64,000 nucleotides of DNA from an uncultured Actinomyces sp. Lineage in GTDB: Bacteria; Actinomycetota; Actinomycetes; Actinomycetales; Actinomycetaceae. The position numbers were made by a program, and so were the translations under genes. Position 1 is the stretch's first letter, and every line of letters begins with the position of its first letter. The notes below the pieces were generated by a model. The model worked only from the letters and a program-made list of their open reading frames with translations. It searched no databases and was not told the DNA's origin. The stretch lies in the NCBI GenBank assembly GCA_938040725.1, contig CALHZX010000090.1, positions 32,594-96,593 on the forward strand, in the 5' to 3' direction. Positions 55,366 through 64,000 of this stretch are shown here, piece by piece.

Positions 55366-57285
55366 TCAGTGCTTGGCGGAGCGGTGGCCGCGCGGTGCCT
55401 GCGCGTATTCGCGCACAATCTCTCGGTTGACCTCGTCGAGCGCTTCGGCCAGGGTCGGGCCCAGCCGGTCGCCGATGCGCACCTGTCCCCAGACGTCGAT
55501 ATGGCCCAGGCCGCGCGCGGTCAGGAGCGTGTCGAGTGAGGGGTAGGTCAGGCCGGCGCCGGACACCGCGCCGCTGGCCGCGAGCACGAGGTCACTGGGC
55601 AGAGCGAGTTCACCGCGGGCAACCAGGGGTGTGTCCTCGCCGAGGATCTGGGCGAGGGTACGCAGGCCGGACTCGTCGCGGCCGAGGACGGGCAGGCCCT
55701 CCGCTCGGGCTTGAACGACCTCGGGAGATTCCTCGGCGCGGTCGATGAACGAGGCCGTGGCCGCCTCCGTCGCTCCGCCGTCGTTGAGTTCGCTCGACTC
55801 CTCGCGGGCACGGCGCGTGGCACGGCGGCTCATGTGGGCGGGGGGCTCCCAGCGGGGCGCGTCTGCCTCGATGTTGGCCTGCTCGTCGGTGTGCTCGGGC
55901 ACGTCATCGCCTTCCCCGTCCGGTTCCGTTTCTGTTTCCGCGTGTTCGCCGACGTATGCGGCGGTGTGACCGTCAGGATGATCGTCGACCTGTTCGTCGG
56001 CCGCCACATCCTCGTCGGACTCAGTGCTTTCCTCCGCGCGGGGCTCCTCGCGGTCGAGGAGCTCGCCCGTTTCCTCGTTCTCGACGTATTCCGTCGCGGC
56101 GGCCTCGGCGTCCTCGTGCTCGCCTGACTCGGGAACGTCCTCGGCGTGCGCGTCGGCGTCGCGCTCGTCGCCATCCTGAGCCTCTGCCTCGGCACCCTCA
56201 GCATCATCCGCGTACCCAGCGTGGTCTGCGTGGTTCGCTTCTGCGGATTCGTGCGCGTACTCGTCGCTATCCTCGGCAACCGCATCGCCGTCGACGTGCT
56301 CGTCGGCTTCGACGTGATCGTCGCCAGCGTCCTGTTCGGTAGCCTCGTGCTCGTCCTGAGCCTCGGCCTCGCCGACCGGGGCCCATTCATCCGCGGCGGA
56401 CTGAGCAGCGTCCTCGGCCGCGTCGTGACGCTCGGAGGCCTCGCCTTGCTCCGGAGCCTCAGTGGAATCGAGCGCATCGGCCGTCTCGGCCTCGTCCTGT
56501 TCATCCTCTTCGGAGGCGGGATGCCAGGGCGCCGGGGGCTCCTCGTCGATCGGATAGGTGAACACGTCGCGCAGGTGGGGCGCGACCTTTGGCGTGGGAC
56601 GCGTCGTCGGGGTCTCAGAGTCAGACTCGACGGAGGCGCCGGTGTCAACCTCTTCGACATCCTCCTGCACGGGCGCCACAATCTCGGGCGCCGTCGATGC
56701 GGAGGCCAGGAGCTGCGGCGCATGACCGTACAGGCGCGGCCCCACCGCATTCACGTCGAGGAACAGGCGGCCGTTCGACATCTGGCGCAGGTTCATGAGG
56801 TGCACCTCGACGCCCGAGGTCGCCAGGATGGACAGGGCGGGGCGCACCGAGGGATCGATCTCGCCGGCGACGATGATGAGTCGCGGGCCCGGACCCACGG
56901 CCGGGGGCATCGAGTCACGGAACTGCGCCCAACCGACCCGGAAGCCCTCGGGACCCGACGGGTATTCGCCGGCCAAGTCGGACCACGAGATCGAGGCGAC
57001 CTCAGCCAGTCGCGACAGCGAGGTAATAAGGGTCTCAGAGTCGAGTTCTTTCAGAATTTCGACGGACACAATCTGCCCCGAGACATCGAGAGCTGTCAGG
57101 CGCGGCGTCTCCTCGTCGCCCTGGCCCGTCATATCACGCCAGGTCACGGGGAACAGCGGGCGCGACACGATCTGCAGGACCTGCTGGCAAATAGCGTCAA
57201 CCAGTTCGGGACCCAGATCCTGCGCAACCGGATATCCGAATTGAGCGGGGACGAGGTGTCCATCCTCGAACTCAAACAGGGCCAT
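55366..57285 (-). CDS. Acidic multidomain protein of unknown function
   Basis: 639 residues from the ATG at 57285 (AAGGA seven bases upstream); GTG at 57300 is less likely. Residues 1-205 are a folded, mixed alpha/beta domain (VSVEILKELDSETL; PRLIIVAGEIDPSVRPAL; RLFLDVNAVGPRLYGH) that slightly recalls PD-(D/E)xK-type nuclease folds. About 210-500 is strongly acidic low-complexity sequence (Glu/Asp/Ala). The C-terminal ~90 residues form a compact domain (LALPSDLVLAASGAVSGAGLTYPSLD; HIDVWGQVRIGD) somewhat like RAMA domains. No signal or membrane helix. Function not known. Confidence 0.8.
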   Translation of the reverse strand: MALFEFEDGHLVPAQFGYPVAQDLGPELVDAICQQVLQIVSRPLFPVTWRDMTGQGDEETPRLTALDVSGQIVSVEILKELDSETLITSLSRLAEVASISWSDLAGEYPSGPEGFRVGWAQFRDSMPPAVGPGPRLIIVAGEIDPSVRPALSILATSGVEVHLMNLRQMSNGRLFLDVNAVGPRLYGHAPQLLASASTAPEIVAPVQEDVEEVDTGASVESDSETPTTRPTPKVAPHLRDVFTYPIDEEPPAPWHPASEEDEQDEAETADALDSTEAPEQGEASERHDAAEDAAQSAADEWAPVGEAEAQDEHEATEQDAGDDHVEADEHVDGDAVAEDSDEYAHESAEANHADHAGYADDAEGAEAEAQDGDERDADAHAEDVPESGEHEDAEAAATEYVENEETGELLDREEPRAEESTESDEDVAADEQVDDHPDGHTAAYVGEHAETETEPDGEGDDVPEHTDEQANIEADAPRWEPPAHMSRRATRRAREESSELNDGGATEAATASFIDRAEESPEVVQARAEGLPVLGRDESGLRTLAQILGEDTPLVARGELALPSDLVLAASGAVSGAGLTYPSLDTLLTARGLGHIDVWGQVRIGDRLGPTLAEALDEVNREIVREYAQAPRGHRSAKH

Positions 57286-57874
57286 CGCTCTTTCCTTCAC
57301 GTGTATGGGGCGCTCGGGGCCATTGTTTCATACGTTCCAAAAGAAACAAGGATGACACAGGGACAATGGGATGGATACCACGTAAGCATCTGCTTGTGGA
57401 TCGCCCGCCGACAAGGCCCCTCAGGTACGGCACACCACGCGCCCACAGCCCTTCACATCGGTAGAAGAGTCGCGACAGCGGCACGCTGACAACCCGACGA
57501 CAGGATGCCGATCACCGACCCAACATTCACGGTTGAGACATCAAGATTCTTCCGACAGACCACGCGCACTCCCCGCGATTGTCGACACACACCGCCCCAC
57601 CTAGGCCTCTCCCAGGTTCGGACATTCATAAACGACACTTCGTCACATCAAGAGACCCATGACGCGCACGAATATGCTCAGCGGCCACCAGGCAAACGAA
57701 ACGCCCGACGCAACCCACTGACACATGCTGAGCAACTATGACCAATCCCCGCCAGCGTGGGACCAATGTCGTGTACGATGGCACATATCGCTCAGAATCC
57801 GGATGGCACAGCATCTTCCATCCGGTTAGACTACTGCGTGGCAGAGCACTTGAGACAGAACAGGGTGGCATTCA
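57286..57874. other. Divergent intergenic region without a recognised gene
   Basis: About 590 bases between the acidic protein gene and the small plus-strand gene. Less GC-rich than its surroundings. Short frames on both strands lack ribosome sites and conserved features. A hairpin-like GGATGG...CCATCC lies near 57801-57823. Confidence 0.5.
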
Positions 57875-58108
57875 ATGGGCAGAGAGAAGCTGCGCATCGT
57901 TGAATATTCGGCGCCGGAGCCGCAGGTTCCCGCGTCCGAGGAAACGCGCCGCGAACTCTCTCCCTACCGCCTGCGCGCCGACTCATCGCCCCGACTGTAC
58001 CCACAGTCTGAACAGGTGGTCATCCCACACTTGCCCCCCATTGAGCGTATGCCCGTCCCCGTGACACCTTTCCCCAGGATGTTCCGCGACGACCCGGAAC
58101 CCGCGTAA
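57875..58108 (+). CDS. Small Pro-rich hypothetical protein
   Basis: 77 residues. AGGGTGG lies seven bases before the ATG, and codon third positions are GC-rich as in neighbouring genes. The sequence is hydrophilic and Pro/Arg/Glu-rich (YSAPEPQVPASEE; PVPVTPFPRMFRDD), probably disordered, with no signal. Alone between two longer transcription units. Not recognised. Confidence 0.55.
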   Translation: MGREKLRIVEYSAPEPQVPASEETRRELSPYRLRADSSPRLYPQSEQVVIPHLPPIERMPVPVTPFPRMFRDDPEPA

Positions 58109-58187
58109 TCGTCAGGGCCGCCCCAACCGGCCACGGCCTCGCGCGACCATCCGCACACCGGATACCCGCCTCCCCACGCGCGCCCAC

Positions 58188-58202
58188 GTGACACACTGTC
58201 AC
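58188..58202 (+). promoter_or_regulatory. Perfect palindrome directly before the FAD/Fe-S dehydrogenase start
   Basis: GTGACA-CAC-TGTCAC ends one base before the ATG at 58204, where a ribosome site would be expected; none is visible. It is a good candidate operator for a dimeric repressor of the gene. Confidence 0.5.
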
Positions 58203-58203
58203 C

Positions 58204-61200
58204 ATGAGCGAGAGCTTCCTGAAGGACCTGCGCGCACTTGTCGACGTCGATTCCTCGACCGGTACGCGTGCGCGATACTCCTCCGACGCCGGCCTCACGC
58301 GCATCCCGCCCCTGGCCGTCGCCTTTCCTCGTACGCCCGAGCAGGCGATCGCAGCCTTCGACCTCGCCCGTGCCCGCGGCGTCCCCCTCACCGCCCGAGG
58401 CGGCGGCACCTCGTGCGCATCCAACGCGATCGGCCCCGGCCTCGTCCTCGATTTCTCGCGACACATGAACCGCGTCGTCTCCATCGATCCCGAGGCCCGC
58501 ACCGCCACCGTCGAACCGGGCTGCGTCGGCTCTACCCTCCAGGCTGCGGCGGCGCAGTACGGCCTGCGTTTTGGCCCCGACCCCTCCTCCCAGAACCGCG
58601 CGACGATCGCCGGCATGGTCGCCAACAACGCGTGCGGCCCGCACGCGACCGCCTGGGGGCGCACCTCCGACAACATCGTCTCCCTCGACTGCGTGGACGG
58701 GCGCGGGCGCCGCTTCACGGCCACGACTTCGCACGACGCCGCCCTCAGCGACGTGCCGGGGCTGGCCTCCCTCATCGACTCTCATCTCGCTCCCATCCGC
58801 ACGCAGCTCGGCCGCTTCAAGCGCCAGGTCTCCGGCTACTCCCTCGAACACCTCGCCCCCGAGGGCGGGCGCAACCTCACCGCCATGCTCACAGGCACGG
58901 AAGGCACCCTCGTCCTCATCCTGTCCATCACCGTGCGCCTCGTGCCCCTGCCCGACGCGCCCGTGCTCGCCGCCCTCGGCTACCGATCCATGATCGAGGC
59001 CGCCGACGACGTGCCCGCACTGCTGGCCCACTCCCCCCTCGCCGTGGAAGGCATGGACCGCCGCCTCGTCGACGTCGTCCGCGCCCACAAGGGCCCCGGC
59101 GCCGTCCCCGCCCTGCCCGAGGGCGAAGGGTGGCTCCTCGTCGAAGTCGGTGCCCCCGGCGAAGACGTCACCACCTCCCTGGAGCGCGCACGCGCCCTGT
59201 GCGCCGACTCCACCGCCATCGACACGGTCGTGTACCCGCCGGGGGCCCAGGCCTCGGCCCTGTGGAGGATCCGCGCCGACGGTGCGGGCCTGGGCGGGCG
59301 CACCCCTCCGGACGGCGCTGGCGGCGGCGACCAGCAGGCCTGGCCCGGCTTCGAGGACGCGGCCGTCCCACCGCGCAGCCTCGGCGCGTACCTGCGCGAC
59401 TTCACCGCCCTCATGGAGGAGTTCGACATCGACGGGCTCCTGTACGGGCACTTTGGCGACGGCTGCGTGCACGTGCGCCTCGCCATGCCGCTCGACACCC
59501 CGGCCGGCGTCGCTCACTCGCGCGCCTTCCTGCAGTCCGCGGCCCGCATCTGCGCCGCCCACGGCGGTTCCGTCTCCGGCGAACACGGCGACGGGCGCGC
59601 CCGCGGTGAGCTCCTGCGCTTCATGTACTCCCCCGAGATGCTCGACCTGTTCGCGCGCGTCAAGCACATCTTCGACCCGGACAATCTCCTCAACCCCGGA
59701 GTGCTCGCCTCCCCCATGGACGAGGCCGAGGCCGCCTCTCGCGCGCGGGCGCGGAATGCCGGGGCTGCCGGAGGCGCGCTCGAACTCCAGCCCGGCGTCG
59801 ACCCCCTCGACTGTGGCCTGCGCCGCGTCGCCGCGCGCCCCATGCCCGCCGACGGCGGTTTCGCCTTCACCCACGACGGCGGCGACTTCACGGCCGCCGT
59901 CCACCGCTGCACCGGCGTCGGCAAATGCCGAGCGGGAGTGTCCGGCACCTTCATGTGCCCCTCCTACCTGGCCACGCGCGAGGAGAAGGACGTGACCCGC
60001 GGGCGCGCCCGCATCCTGCAGGAAGCCGCGAACTCGCAGCTCGTCAAGGCCATCGACTCCCCCGAGGTCCTCGAAGCCCTCGATCTGTGCCTGGCCTGCA
60101 AAGCCTGCTCGGCGGACTGCCCCGCCGGGGTCGACATGGCCCGCTACCGCTCCGAAGCGCTCTTCCGCACGTACCGGGGACGACTGCGCCCACTCAGCCA
60201 CTACACGCTCGGCTGGCTGCCGCGCCTGACCCGCGTGAGTGCGCGCGTGCCCGGCCTGGCTACCCTCGCTAACACCGTCATGTCGATCACTCCCCTGCGG
60301 TCGCTGGCGTTCCGCCTCATCGGCCTGGATCCTCGCCGAGGCATGCCCGCCCTCCAGTCCGGGACCTTCACCGCGTGGGCTCGCCGCCACTCCCTGCTGG
60401 CGGGATCTATCCCGACGCTCACGCCTGACGATGGCGCATCTTCCGGTCCTACACATTCCGATGCCGCCTCCGATGCCCGCGAGCGCGGCGGCACCCCGGC
60501 CTCGCCGGTGGCGGACTCCCCGATCCTTTCCGGGCCGTGCGATCCCAGCGGGCGGCCGTACGCGCTCGTGTGGGCGGACTCGTTTAGCCAGACCCTGGAC
60601 GATGCGGGGGCGCGTGCGGTCGTCGACGTGCTGGAGGCGAACGGGTTTGCGCCGATCGTCGCGCCGGATGCGTGCTGCGGCCTCACGTGGATTACGACGG
60701 GTCAGCTGACGGGTGCGAAGAAGCACCTGTCGTCGCTGCTCGGCGTCCTCGCGCCCTTTGCGGCGTCGGGGATCCCGATTGTCGGCGTTGAGCCCTCGTG
60801 CACGGCGGTGCTGCGCGACGACTTGCTCGACCTGTTGCCTGACGATCCGCGTTCGATGCTCGTGTCTTCCGCGACGCACACCCTCGCCGAAGTATTGTCG
60901 GCCGTGCCCGCATCCGCGCGCAAGCTACCGAGCCTGGAGGGCGTCGAGATCGTCGCGCAGCCGCACTGCCACCACTATTCCGTCATGGGGTGGGACACCG
61001 ACCAGGCGCTGCTCGAGTCGCTGGGCGCGCGCGTGACGCGGCTGGAGGGCTGCTGCGGCCTGGCCGGGAATTTCGGCATGGAGGCGGGCCACTACGACCT
61101 GTCGGTCGCGGTCGCTTCGCATTCGCTGCTGCCGTCCCTGTCGGCGCAACCGGACGCGGTGTATCTGGCGGACGGCTTCTCGTGCCGCACCCAGGCCGCG

Positions 61201-61254
61201 CAGCTCGCGGGCCGTGGGGGCGTCCACCTGGCGACGCTGCTGGCGGGGAAGTAG
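58204..61254 (+). CDS. FAD- and Fe-S-binding dehydrogenase, D-lactate dehydrogenase-like (GlcD/GlpC fusion)
   Basis: 1016 residues. FAD_binding_4 domain about 35-170 (TARGGGTSCASNAIG; PGCVGSTLQAAAAQYG; ANNACGPHA), FAD-oxidase C domain to about 500 (YGHFGDGCVHVR), two 4Fe-4S motifs (CTGVGKCRAG with a later FMCPSY; CLACKACSADCP) and two CCG blocks (DACCGLTW; GCCGLAGNFG) in the last third. This is the YdiJ/Dld-II type that oxidises D-lactate or another D-2-hydroxyacid and passes electrons to the respiratory chain or a quinone. The exact substrate is not decided by sequence. No ribosome site; a palindrome touches the start. Confidence 0.92.
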   Translation: MSESFLKDLRALVDVDSSTGTRARYSSDAGLTRIPPLAVAFPRTPEQAIAAFDLARARGVPLTARGGGTSCASNAIGPGLVLDFSRHMNRVVSIDPEARTATVEPGCVGSTLQAAAAQYGLRFGPDPSSQNRATIAGMVANNACGPHATAWGRTSDNIVSLDCVDGRGRRFTATTSHDAALSDVPGLASLIDSHLAPIRTQLGRFKRQVSGYSLEHLAPEGGRNLTAMLTGTEGTLVLILSITVRLVPLPDAPVLAALGYRSMIEAADDVPALLAHSPLAVEGMDRRLVDVVRAHKGPGAVPALPEGEGWLLVEVGAPGEDVTTSLERARALCADSTAIDTVVYPPGAQASALWRIRADGAGLGGRTPPDGAGGGDQQAWPGFEDAAVPPRSLGAYLRDFTALMEEFDIDGLLYGHFGDGCVHVRLAMPLDTPAGVAHSRAFLQSAARICAAHGGSVSGEHGDGRARGELLRFMYSPEMLDLFARVKHIFDPDNLLNPGVLASPMDEAEAASRARARNAGAAGGALELQPGVDPLDCGLRRVAARPMPADGGFAFTHDGGDFTAAVHRCTGVGKCRAGVSGTFMCPSYLATREEKDVTRGRARILQEAANSQLVKAIDSPEVLEALDLCLACKACSADCPAGVDMARYRSEALFRTYRGRLRPLSHYTLGWLPRLTRVSARVPGLATLANTVMSITPLRSLAFRLIGLDPRRGMPALQSGTFTAWARRHSLLAGSIPTLTPDDGASSGPTHSDAASDARERGGTPASPVADSPILSGPCDPSGRPYALVWADSFSQTLDDAGARAVVDVLEANGFAPIVAPDACCGLTWITTGQLTGAKKHLSSLLGVLAPFAASGIPIVGVEPSCTAVLRDDLLDLLPDDPRSMLVSSATHTLAEVLSAVPASARKLPSLEGVEIVAQPHCHHYSVMGWDTDQALLESLGARVTRLEGCCGLAGNFGMEAGHYDLSVAVASHSLLPSLSAQPDAVYLADGFSCRTQAAQLAGRGGVHLATLLAGK

Positions 61255-61364
61255 GGGCTGATTATCGGGGAGTGAGTTCGCCATAGCCACGCCTTCTGCT
61301 CGGTACTACTAGCAATTGCTTCACGTGTGCCCTGTCCCCAAGTAGCAATGCACTGTTTAGAGGA

Positions 61365-61453
61365 GCATTGCACTAGATAGGGAGGCATTGCACTACCTAC
61401 TATCCAGTGCAACGCTCAGCTATCTAGTGCACTGCTACAGCAACCAGCGCAAT
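61365..61453. repeat. Palindromic repeat cluster, left copy
   Basis: 89 bp, about 80% identical without gaps to the cluster at 62692-62780. Made of 12-bp units near GCATTGCACTAG in both orientations (GCATTGCACTAC; TATCTAGTGCACTGC). Further diverged units extend left to about 61345. Confidence 0.85.
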
Positions 61454-61455
61454 AA

Positions 61456-62538
61456 CTACCGACTGCGCGTATGAAAACGTCGATTCGGGCCATCACACGC
61501 TTCAGTCGGCAACGCCCACAGCGCCTCAGCATTCTCAGGGATGGCAACTTGATGCGGACGAAGGAGCTGGATTGCCCACGCTCGCAACGCACTGAAGTCT
61601 TCATAGTCTCTCCAAGAGACCCGGTATATTGTCCACCCGGCACTGCGCAGATCATTTTCTCGCTGGATCCAGTCACGCTTCGCCCGAGCAAAGTCGGCTT
61701 CGTTCTTTCCGAGCTTTCCAATCCCATCGAACTCGAAGATGATCATGAGTCCCGGAATCGCGATGTCCGCAAAGTAGCGGCGCCCGTTGACGATGATCTC
61801 GAACTGGGTCACGACCTCGAAGGCGCTCACCGACTTGAGGACCCACAGCAATGCAGCTTCGGCAGGGTTGTCGCAGCCCGGGTCAGCGGCGTCTATGATT
61901 CTCTCCGCTCGCTTGTAAGGAATGCAGGTAGCCACCCGTCGCCGTTCTATCAGACGTACCTTCATCTTATCTTTGGCCATTTCTGCCAGACATCTGGCTT
62001 CATCTTGAGCAAACTTCGAGAAGCCTGACTCGTGACGCAACACCATGCAGGCTGCGACAAAAGCACTCAAAGCTTCTGAATGACACGCCATACGCACAAC
62101 CGCGTCGATGACAGATTCGCATCGAAGTCCATCGATGATTTCCAACGTGTTTTCTGATGGCCGACTGGTGGTCGCGTAGACATAGACCGGCGGAACGGTA
62201 GCTACCATCGTTCTCACAGGAGGCAATCGCCGCTTTCCATGTCGCACACCGAACCACGCCACAACATCCGGATTGGCCTCCCACAATGGAATTGAACGCG
62301 CAACGAGGGCACTATTACCGACGAGAACAGCCTGCCGCTTCGCTCCGACACATACCGCAAGGAGCCTGGCCTGGGCTACTGTCGCCCATGAATCCCAGAT
62401 AGTCGTGAACGCATCAGGGCTATCAACACGGACGTAGCAACCTTTCCTAATCCACACACACGTATCGGCACATGGTTGCTGAACGGTACCCTCACGCTGT
62501 GAGGGCAATGTCAGGACCGTCATCGATCGAATACTCAT
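61456..62538 (-). CDS. AbiEi-like / DUF559 (PD-(D/E)xK) protein
   Basis: 360 residues from the ATG at 62538 (GAGGA about 12 bases upstream); GTG at 62577 or ATG at 62523 are possible. The N-terminal half (CVWIRKGCYVRV and on) resembles the winged-helix and second domain of AbiEi-type antitoxin/regulator proteins. The C-terminal ~130 residues match DUF559 endonuclease-like folds: E in NPAEAALLWVL, D in RRYFADIAIPG, and E/D in IIFEFDGIG. Such fusions are common in actinobacteria, with unknown role; no toxin partner gene is next to it here. Codon use is less GC-rich than the neighbours, suggesting acquisition. It is flanked by paired repeat clusters. Confidence 0.78.
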   Translation of the reverse strand: MSIRSMTVLTLPSQREGTVQQPCADTCVWIRKGCYVRVDSPDAFTTIWDSWATVAQARLLAVCVGAKRQAVLVGNSALVARSIPLWEANPDVVAWFGVRHGKRRLPPVRTMVATVPPVYVYATTSRPSENTLEIIDGLRCESVIDAVVRMACHSEALSAFVAACMVLRHESGFSKFAQDEARCLAEMAKDKMKVRLIERRRVATCIPYKRAERIIDAADPGCDNPAEAALLWVLKSVSAFEVVTQFEIIVNGRRYFADIAIPGLMIIFEFDGIGKLGKNEADFARAKRDWIQRENDLRSAGWTIYRVSWRDYEDFSALRAWAIQLLRPHQVAIPENAEALWALPTEACDGPNRRFHTRSR

Positions 62539-62691
62539 ACATTGATGATCCTCATGTGAGCCGCACTCGTCACCCACACAACCGACCCCTGTGGATAACT
62601 CGCACTATAACGAAGCCTGTGGATAATCCCCGTTCGATACTTTCATCGGGACTCCCCCAAGCCGTGCCCCATATCAGCTCAGCCTTAGGCA

Positions 62692-62780
62692 GCGATGCAC
62701 CACATAGGGAAGCATTGCACTAGCTACTATCCAGTGCAATGCCGTGCTATCTAGTGCATTGCTTACTCATCTAGTGCAAT
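62692..62780. repeat. Palindromic repeat cluster, right copy
   Basis: 89 bp, same orientation as the left copy. Contains GCATTGCACTAG, CAGTGCAATGC, CTAGTGCATTGC and CTAGTGCAATGC. It ends seven bases before the apbE stop codon. Confidence 0.85.
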
Positions 62781-62786
62781 GCTCGT

Positions 62787-64000
62787 TCATCGCTCCGCAC
62801 GCACCAGGCCCACAACCTTCGCCGAGGCCGGGGCACCCGTCGCGCGGGCCCAGCGGGCTGCGACATCCGACACATCGATAGACGGATCGACGAGCAGCGC
62901 GGTGGACAGCGCCTCCGCCAGCATGCCCGACGAGGCCACGACGCTGACCTGCCGCACGCCCGAACGCGTGGGGTATCCCGTACGCGGGTCGATGATGTGA
63001 TGGTCCAGCAGGCGCGCAGCCTGGTCAGGAGCATCGGAGTCGGCAACCGCATGAGCGAGGACGGACACATGAGCGGTCGAGGGTTCGGAGCCACCTTCAT
63101 CGCTGTTCAACGATGCACAGCCAGAACCAAGCTGGGAATCCCTGCCACCCGCGGGTGTTTCACGCGATGTTTCACGCGCGCGCAGATCGGCCGCACGCCC
63201 CGACACGGGCCCCGCCACAGGCCCGGCCACACGCCCCGCCGCAGGCTCCACGACGGGCCCCGCCACAGGCCCGGCACAAACAGCACGAGTATCCCCCAGC
63301 GGCCCCAGGTTGTCGCCGGACGTCGACAGGGACGCCATGTCGCCCACGGGCACCTCCACGACGCCGGCAATCGCCGTGGGCGCTCCGTGAGGGTCACGCA
63401 GGCCTGCGCGCCACGGCGAACCGTCGGCGCGAGTACCACTCACAGACACCGACGACGTCCCCACCGACACCAACACGCCGCGCGCTCCCATGGACACCGC
63501 CAGGTCGCGGCACGCGTCGGCGGTGTACCCCTTCGCGATGCCACCCAGGTCGAGGCGCGGGCTGGGAACATCCACACCACCGACGGACTCGGCGGGAACG
63601 CCCACTGCCCAGCGCCGCTCGCCCACACGCGACAACAGGCCACAGGACGACGACCACATCGCCGCCTCCACAACACAAGCAGACGGCGCAGGAGGCAAGG
63701 GCCTGCCCGCAACATACGCCGCCCGCATCGCCTTGACATCCCATGCGGCGACAAGAGGGCCGATCATTGGGTTGAACGCTCCCCCGGTCGCCTCCGCGAG
63801 CGCCAACGCGTCACGCAGCAGCCGGTCGGTGTCCTCGCTCACGACGAGGCCGGGGCCAGCCATAGCGGCATTGAGCCGCGAGACCTCGGAAGAAACCCGG
63901 AAAACACTCCACAGGTCCTCGTGGCGCGCCACGACCTCGACAATGGCGTTGACGATAGCCATGCCGTTCCCGCCCCAGCCGATGATGTCGACGCGGGTGC
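62787..64000 (-). CDS. apbE: FAD:protein FMN transferase ApbE, partial at the right edge, with a low-complexity insert
   Basis: The frame is open to the window edge; before the internal Met at 63962 the residues TRVDIIGWGGNG continue the ApbE fold, so the true start is outside. Motifs: SEVSRLNA, LDLGGIAKGYTAD, SLSTSGDN and HHIIDPRTGYP. It attaches FMN to Thr of Rnf/Nqr-type or other redox proteins outside the membrane. Between SGDN (about 63320) and HHIIDP (about 63000) there is an insert of about 90-100 residues, rich in AGPVAGPV-type repeats, where most ApbE proteins have about ten residues. Confidence 0.9.
   Translation of the reverse strand, partial: TRVDIIGWGGNGMAIVNAIVEVVARHEDLWSVFRVSSEVSRLNAAMAGPGLVVSEDTDRLLRDALALAEATGGAFNPMIGPLVAAWDVKAMRAAYVAGRPLPPAPSACVVEAAMWSSSCGLLSRVGERRWAVGVPAESVGGVDVPSPRLDLGGIAKGYTADACRDLAVSMGARGVLVSVGTSSVSVSGTRADGSPWRAGLRDPHGAPTAIAGVVEVPVGDMASLSTSGDNLGPLGDTRAVCAGPVAGPVVEPAAGRVAGPVAGPVSGRAADLRARETSRETPAGGRDSQLGSGCASLNSDEGGSEPSTAHVSVLAHAVADSDAPDQAARLLDHHIIDPRTGYPTRSGVRQVSVVASSGMLAEALSTALLVDPSIDVSDVAARWARATGAPASAKVVGLVRAER

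Noticed and set aside
57964..60879. 971-codon minus-strand frame opposite the FAD/Fe-S dehydrogenase
   Set aside because: Low-complexity Gly/Ala/Val/Arg product without motifs; the plus-strand gene has FAD and Fe-S motifs throughout.

Overview
This is high-GC DNA from an actinomycete, most likely a member of Actinomycetaceae such as Schaalia or Actinomyces (an inference from gene content and codon bias). Three things point there. There is a type VII secretion (ESX-like) locus without eccE. The gene order DUF3180, folB-folK, folP, folE, ftsH, hpt, tilS, DUF2342, dacB, ppa matches the folate/ftsH region of Mycobacterium tuberculosis. There is also a radA-disA pair. No CRISPR array, rRNA, tRNA or transposase was recognised.

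Region 1 (1-22.5 kb) is a type VII secretion island. The left minus-strand run reads eccD, eccB, mycP, two soluble mycosin-like subtilases, a YbaB/EspL-like gene, a collagen-repeat protein and a gene cut by the left edge. Going the other way are a WXG100 pair and, further on, the eccC ATPase, a lipoprotein, two candidate substrates and a third soluble subtilase. A second minus-strand pair encodes an RDD-FHA protein and a second EccD-like channel protein. A fourth soluble subtilase closes the island. The five subtilases comprise one membrane-anchored MycP and four tail-conserved soluble paralogues, which is the most unusual feature of the window.

Region 2 (22.6-33.9 kb) is a minus-strand operon coding for a 2013-residue Ig/cadherin-like plus fibronectin III surface protein, a DUF58 protein, a TgpA-like transglutaminase-fold membrane protein and a Ser/Thr kinase. 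It resembles the bifidobacterial PFNA cluster but has no MoxR ATPase gene, and the transglutaminase cysteine is replaced by Asp.

Region 3 (34.3-48.4 kb) is core genome: radA and disA (DNA repair and c-di-AMP), then a convergent minus-strand block for folate synthesis, FtsH, purine salvage, tRNA-Ile lysidine synthesis, a degenerate DUF2342 protein and DacB, with ppa divergent from dacB.

Region 4 (48.5-64 kb) holds a small membrane protein, a repeat-rich gap, an NlpC/P60 cell-wall hydrolase, metY and metX for methionine synthesis, an alpha/beta hydrolase, an acidic multidomain protein, a D-lactate-dehydrogenase-type FAD/Fe-S enzyme, a probable accessory AbiEi/DUF559-like gene bracketed by two related 89-bp palindromic repeats, and an apbE gene cut by the right edge.
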